DNA of 64,000 bases from contig NZ_JAAXMS010000006.1 of assembly GCF_012290005.1 (NCBI RefSeq), forward strand, positions 434,001 to 498,000, given 5' to 3'. The translations under genes were made by a program, and so were the position numbers. This document shows positions 61,601 through 64,000 of the stretch, piece by piece; position 1 is the first letter of the stretch; every line of letters begins with the position of its first letter. Origin of the DNA: Crateriforma spongiae (GTDB taxonomy: Bacteria > Planctomycetota > Planctomycetia > Pirellulales > Pirellulaceae). The notes under the pieces were generated by a model. The model was not told the DNA's origin, made no database searches, and saw only the letters and a program-made list of their open reading frames with translations.

Positions 61601-64000
61601 GTTGGTGTAGGTCAGATCGCCATCGATATCGAGTCCGCCAACGATGGTGACGGTGTTGCTGTTGTTGAATTCAAAGTCGTCAAAGGTGATTCCGGAGGCA
61701 TCAACGATTTGACCGGACGTTCCCGACACGCTGACTTCGTGACCATCAAAGTCGACGCTGCCTTGGCTGTGCGTGAAGTCGCCGGCGAAAGACAGATCGC
61801 TCAGGATAGTCAACGTGCCAACGTGATCGATTTCGATGTTGTCGATCTGCGCCGACGTTTGCAGACTGCGGTCGCCGGTGCCGTCGAAGTACAACGCCGA
61901 ACCGTTGGTGTTTAGCGTGCCGCCGGAGTGGATGAAGTCGTCAGCCAGATTCAGCGTGCTGCCGTCGATCGTCAGCGTTCCGCCAGTGATGTTGAGGATG
62001 CCATCCGTGTCGACGTTTTGTCCGTTGGTGTCGACGGTTCCGTCGGCAATGATGAAGTCGCCAGTGTTGGTCAGCGTTCGATCGAACGTGAGCGTTCCGG
62101 TATAGCCCGCGTTGACTTGGATTTCGCTAATCGATCCGGCGAACGCGGCATCCAGTGTCGAGTCTTTCGTACTGGTCGCGTCAAAGACCACGATGTCGTC
62201 GGCTTCGGGGACCAAGTCATGGTTCCAGTTGTCCGCATCGGTCCAGTCGTTGGTTGCTCCGCCGCCATCCCAAACGAACACGGTTTGGCCAGGATTGACC
62301 GTGATTGCCACCGTCGTTGAATCGGTAAGCGAACCGTCGTCAACCAAGACGACCAGGGACGCACTGCCGTTGTAGCCGGCTTGCGAGTCGTAATCCAAAC
62401 CGTACAGGGCCGCGTCGATGTCGGCCGTGCTGCCGCTGAACTGCAACGTGCCATCGCTGCCGTCGCCATCGATGACGGTCAGTCCGCTTGTTTGCGAAAG
62501 AGCGATCGCGGCGTGATCGGCGGTCACGGTGACGGTCAAGTTATCGCCATCGGCATCATCGGTGTCGAAGACGCCTGCACCCAAGATGTCAAATGTCAGC
62601 GAACCGCCTTCGTTGACGGTTGCTGTCGCGGGGCTGGTGACCGTCGGTGCGTCGTTCAGATCGTTGACGGAAACCACGATGTCTTCTTCGCGGAACAGGC
62701 CACCGGAGTCGGTCGTGCGGACGCGAACGGTGTACGACGATTGGCTTTCAAAATCCAACACACCATCGGTCAGGATCAATTGATCGCCGGAGATCGAAAA
62801 GACGCCCGCATCGGCGCCACCGACGATCGTGTAGGTCGCCGTATCACCGGAATCGTTGTCGCTGGTCAGCAGTGTTGCGACAGCGTGACCGCCACTGGTA
62901 TCGGTGTGTTCGTCGACCGAAGCTGCGTTGGGATTGAGGTCATGCGGCGTGACGTTGACATCGAATTCGTTGCCAAACTCCGACGTGCCGACTCCCGTCA
63001 TCGTCGTGGTCGCAACGATTTGGTCCGTGTCGATGACGCCCGTGACCGAAAGCGTTCCGGAGAAGTTGCCGCTCGCATCGGTCGTCAGGAATCCGAGGTA
63101 CCGCTGGCCTTCCCCACCGCCATCGCTTTCGAAGAACTCGATCCGCGCGCCGGCGAAATCGCTGTCGTTCGCCGCCGCACCAACGTATCCCGACAAGCTC
63201 AGGTTCCCACCGACGAGGTTGGCTGTTTCGATGATCGGGTGATCGATGCCGTCGTTGGCGTCAGTCGCCACTAGAAAGCCGTCGTTCACGCCGGTGTCGT
63301 TGTTGTCGATGCCTTCGCTGGTGTTGCCGTAAATCGAGTTCATCGAGATGACAGCGTTCTGCGCTTCTTCGTGGCCCGAACCATCGCCGCGAATGACGAT
63401 CGCGTTGGAATTGGTGTGGACGACGTTGTATCGAATCGTTGTGTCGACCGAGCCGAATCCGGCGACGATCGCCCCGTAACCGGTCGTGTTGCGGACCGTG
63501 TTGTTTTCGATGGTGACGCCGATGCGTGGACCGTAGAACGTTCCGATGCCGAAACCGGACGTGATGCCGTCGATCAGGTTGCCCGACACGGTCGCCGCAT
63601 CGCTGTAGGCACTCAAGCCGAACTGAAAGGCACCGTCAATTTCGTTTCCTGAAACGGTCGCTCCCGTGGAATCGGTGACGCTGAGTGCGGTTCCGATCGC
63701 GGCCCCGGAAACGCCGAAGTAGTTGCCGGTAACCGAAGCCCCCGACGCTCCGCTGAACGCGGCAAAGTTGCCACTGGTTCCGGTCTGAGCGTATTGCGTT
63801 CCGTCGGCGGAGGTGCCGAGCAGATTATCCGACATCACGGCGTTGTCGCCTTCGAAATACACGATGCCGCTGTTGGTCGTGCCGTCGGCGTCTTTGCGAA
63901 CCGCAACGTCACGCAGTTCCGCATCGTCGCCTGTGAAGACCAACGTGCGAACGCCATTGGCGACGCCGACCAATTCCAGTTCGGTGCGTTCGAATTGCGA
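55694..64000 (-). CDS. giant VCBS/cadherin-repeat surface adhesin (N-terminus outside window)
   Basis: The frame stays open at the right edge (no stop from 63973 to 64000), so at least 2,768 residues are coded here and the start lies beyond the window. From the visible N-terminus: a right-handed beta-helix (VSGNEIDG, IENNTVRN, about 1-330), cadherin-like units, a long beta-solenoid of short repeats (FDDVILNS, VDGDFTFTNAG, about 620-1250), about five VCBS/tandem-95-like units (58.2-59.9 kb), cadherin-like repeats, a (DT)n low-complexity stretch, and a C-terminal membrane segment (LGLASLGYVLWTL). It is an extracellular adhesin or matrix protein with calcium-binding DxDxD loops. Confidence 0.85.
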   Translation of the reverse strand, partial: SQFERTELELVGVANGVRTLVFTGDDAELRDVAVRKDADGTTNSGIVYFEGDNAVMSDNLLGTSADGTQYAQTGTSGNFAAFSGASGASVTGNYFGVSGAAIGTALSVTDSTGATVSGNEIDGAFQFGLSAYSDAATVSGNLIDGITSGFGIGTFYGPRIGVTIENNTVRNTTGYGAIVAGFGSVDTTIRYNVVHTNSNAIVIRGDGSGHEEAQNAVISMNSIYGNTSEGIDNNDTGVNDGFLVATDANDGIDHPIIETANLVGGNLSLSGYVGAAANDSDFAGARIEFFESDGGGEGQRYLGFLTTDASGNFSGTLSVTGVIDTDQIVATTTMTGVGTSEFGNEFDVNVTPHDLNPNAASVDEHTDTSGGHAVATLLTSDNDSGDTATYTIVGGADAGVFSISGDQLILTDGVLDFESQSSYTVRVRTTDSGGLFREEDIVVSVNDLNDAPTVTSPATATVNEGGSLTFDILGAGVFDTDDADGDNLTVTVTADHAAIALSQTSGLTVIDGDGSDGTLQFSGSTADIDAALYGLDYDSQAGYNGSASLVVLVDDGSLTDSTTVAITVNPGQTVFVWDGGGATNDWTDADNWNHDLVPEADDIVVFDATSTKDSTLDAAFAGSISEIQVNAGYTGTLTFDRTLTNTGDFIIADGTVDTNGQNVDTDGILNITGGTLTIDGSTLNLADDFIHSGGTLNTNGSALYFDGTGDRSLQTSAQIDNIEIDHVGTLTILSDLSFAGDFTHSQGSVDFDGHEVSVSGTSGQIVDASGITFDDFEFNNSNTVTIVGGLDIDGDLTYTNAVTINGAGVTASGNVTTLDSAWSGTSVLTLDGTTDQTISTGGGTGELGNLVINKASGTVRLLNDIELGGDFTHTSGGWDTNGQVVEFQGHNTTIDAGSATFDDVILNSTVAGSRVIVGTLDVDGDFTFTNAGTLNSGQITVAGDINYGDDSYSGTTMIIADGTGDQIVSATTGTAKAEHLTINKASGTLTFGTDLTINGVLNHVAGTVADLTHTITFGNNSGTITASSINFDDVIFDSNYSKNISGVLNVGGDLTITSVNALNVGEIRVAGNITSSDTSVGGNSQITLNGTGTQTISGDDLSDGNLNIDKTTGTAILADDLVLNGTSQDLNVISGTLDLNGYTINATGEVVIDDSLLIGTGAITNDLTLDNDAIVRLSASSTSVYESIAVGGTLTLGLGAQLELDLTGMTAGGYLQDIFTSTTLAGTFDAITLLNDSVGFTVYDEYDSPSGAVDIFLNSNPTGSIGDVTVNEDAPDTVIDLDAAFSDLEHADNELTYSLIGYSSPAFLDSANIDNGAGTLTLDYAAEQHGTTTITVRATDARGEFTDVTFNVTVNSIEDAPIISGGPATSSLTETNSGLTDSGTFTVSDSDNADNVTAAVDSVAVSGTGASSVPGSLDNATLQSFLSVSPTAILDGTETTDTLTWNFNSGTEAFDFLADGETLILTYTISATDDSASTLSDTETVTVTITGTNDTPDVFVDTGDSAAETLTETDTTLTSSGTLTVSDSDLTDIVTSSVTGVVTGGTTTGLGSDNATLLSMLSSTANVLDATELTDTLTWNFNSGGESFDYLASGESLTLTYTIEVTDSQGATDTQNVTITINGTADAPVITDGPGTSSLTETDSGLTDTGTLTISDLDRTDNVTAAVDSVAVSGSGASSVPGSLDNAALQSFLSVSPTAILDGTETTDTLTWNFNSGTEAFDFLADGETLILTYTISATDDSASTLSDTETVTVTITGTNDSPLITGGPATSGLTEADAGLTDTGTFTIDDADLTDNVTASVDSVAVSGTGAGSVPPALDNPTLQGFLSVSPNAILDGTETTDTLTWDFNSGTEAFDFLADGDTLILTYTVSVTDDAGTPLSDTETVTVTITGTNDAPVATVDSGTAVESGGVGNSVPGSDALGNVFDNDTDADSGDAATVTGVAVGSQPNASGNVGAPVGGLYGNLVIQSDGSYTYQLDELDPAVQALRTSTDTLSDVFTYTIRDTQGATSTTQITITIRGSNDAPHDLIDPGLSVIEDAADTTPIGTIGSSDVDASDSATFSLVDNAGGRFAIDALTGEVSVADTSLLDYESAVSHDIIVQVTDTAGASYTETFTVTITDANEHAVTAPADTDGSVNRVIENAATDTLVGITASATDSDGTNNTVTYSLADNAGGRFKIDAISGIVRVANGGLLDYESDTSHDIVVRAHSTDGSTADTTFTIQITDADEFDVTAPVDSDVVTNTVDENSPIGTPVGITADAIDLDGTNNTITYQLTSNPDGLFQIDSVTGQVTTAASINREIHGATRTIIIEASSSDGSVASQSFNIAIGDVNEFTPVITPGQVMTINENSPSGTVVGSMVAQDADATTTLQNWQIVGGDAVGRFQIDPNTGQITLAIADLDFESTDNYSLDIRVSDAYFNSLVETVLINVNDVNEAPVADTESYQTLVDQPVTLNGPGVLNNDFDVDGDPLHVVLVTAPSHGSVTVNPDGTIIYTPSTAYFGTDQFVYRASDGSLESGDTVVTIEVQAAPPTGGSGDGDGGDSNNDNNSDTDTDTDTDTDTDTDTQDNDSSDSGDGGEGGEGSSDATDGVASPTGSNESSDEASSGSKDSAATITTGGGTVKGNGGIGVRNSMAQQASFSTDVGGSIRLGKDADYTRLGFSTTEIQLIDRIRTLDLQNAVVWQQWEQMQDENQTEQSGGVIVGGAATTLGLASLGYVLWTLRGGMLIATLAAGMPSWKVVDPSVLLSGYRAGSDETEDRIDEILK
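56299..56346. repeat. in-frame (Asp-Thr)n microsatellite in the adhesin
   Basis: The DNA is a 6-base repeat (gtgtcggtatcc-type, GTGTCC/GTATCG variants) that codes alternating Asp-Thr in the adhesin's C-terminal linker. Unit-length multiples of three keep the frame, so slippage would change linker length rather than switch the gene off. Confidence 0.7.
58300..59900. repeat. near-identical ~400-bp repeats coding VCBS-type adhesin domains
   Basis: Four successive units begin near 58325, 58731, 59137 and 59535. The second and fourth are almost identical over about 170 bases (for example gctaggaagtcgaacgcttc in both), while the third is more diverged. This pattern indicates recent duplication or gene conversion among alternate units. 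Confidence 0.75.

Overview
The window (about 58-60% GC by eye) looks like a chromosomal segment of a planctomycete, most likely in or near Pirellulaceae (Rhodopirellula-like). The evidence is a secreted Planctomycete-cytochrome-C/DUF1549/DUF1553 protein coupled to a Tat-exported DUF1501 protein, an SHD1-domain protein, an ECF sigma factor paired with a von Willebrand A protein, a giant VCBS/cadherin adhesin, many non-ATG starts with weak Shine-Dalgarno sequences, and short scattered operons. I saw no tRNA, rRNA, CRISPR array, transposase or phage gene. Both edge genes are cut by the window.

Layout. 1-2.3 kb: tail of a membrane protein, an App1-type phosphatidate phosphatase and a convergent alpha/beta hydrolase. 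2.5-4.2 kb: secreted DUF11-type protein with a clear terminator. 4.7-9.1 kb: NTF2-like protein, DUF58 protein, BatA-like VWA membrane protein, and a protein with a possible methyltransferase fold. 9.1-14.0 kb: amino-acid block with proC (-) diverging from argB, an ArgD-like protein that has lost its catalytic lysine, argF, then rph. 14.0-17.6 kb: coiled-coil locus (DUF6384-like, long coiled coil, divergent TelA-like protein). 17.7-19.8 kb: zinc-ribbon single-pass membrane protein. 20.1-23.4 kb: overlapping ion transporter / universal stress protein / ABC ATPase genes. 23.4-26.8 kb: DUF1549/1553 plus DUF1501 pair. 26.9-29.7 kb: sugar-nucleotide epimerase, deoC, pheA.

30.2-34.9 kb: dnaK-clpB chaperone operon behind an excellent -24/-12 (sigma-54) promoter match. 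34.9-35.4 kb: 148-bp tandem repeat array. 35.5-38.7 kb: ECF sigma factor and VWA protein with an anti-sigma-like N-terminus. 38.9-42.2 kb: mannose-1-phosphate guanylyltransferase, then a zinc metallopeptidase / ATP-grasp ligase pair. 42.2-42.5 kb: a second site of the same repeat family in the opposite orientation. 42.6-46.1 kb: SHD1 protein and an uncharacterised membrane-anchored protein. 46.3-49.9 kb: complete sugar ABC importer (substrate-binding, ATPase, permease). 50.0-52.5 kb: HExxH metallopeptidase-like protein and, divergently, an orphan iron-type binding lipoprotein. 52.6-55.4 kb: PAS-GGDEF-HD(GYP-less) c-di-GMP protein. 55.7 kb to the end: adhesin of at least 2,768 residues.

Most notable signals: the pseudo-ArgD inside the arg operon, the hairpin repeat family seen only between convergent genes, the sigma-54-type promoter in front of dnaK-clpB, the peptidase/ATP-grasp pair, and the c-di-GMP protein with a lost GYP motif beside a giant adhesin. 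All family assignments are by eye from sequence motifs; no database search was run.
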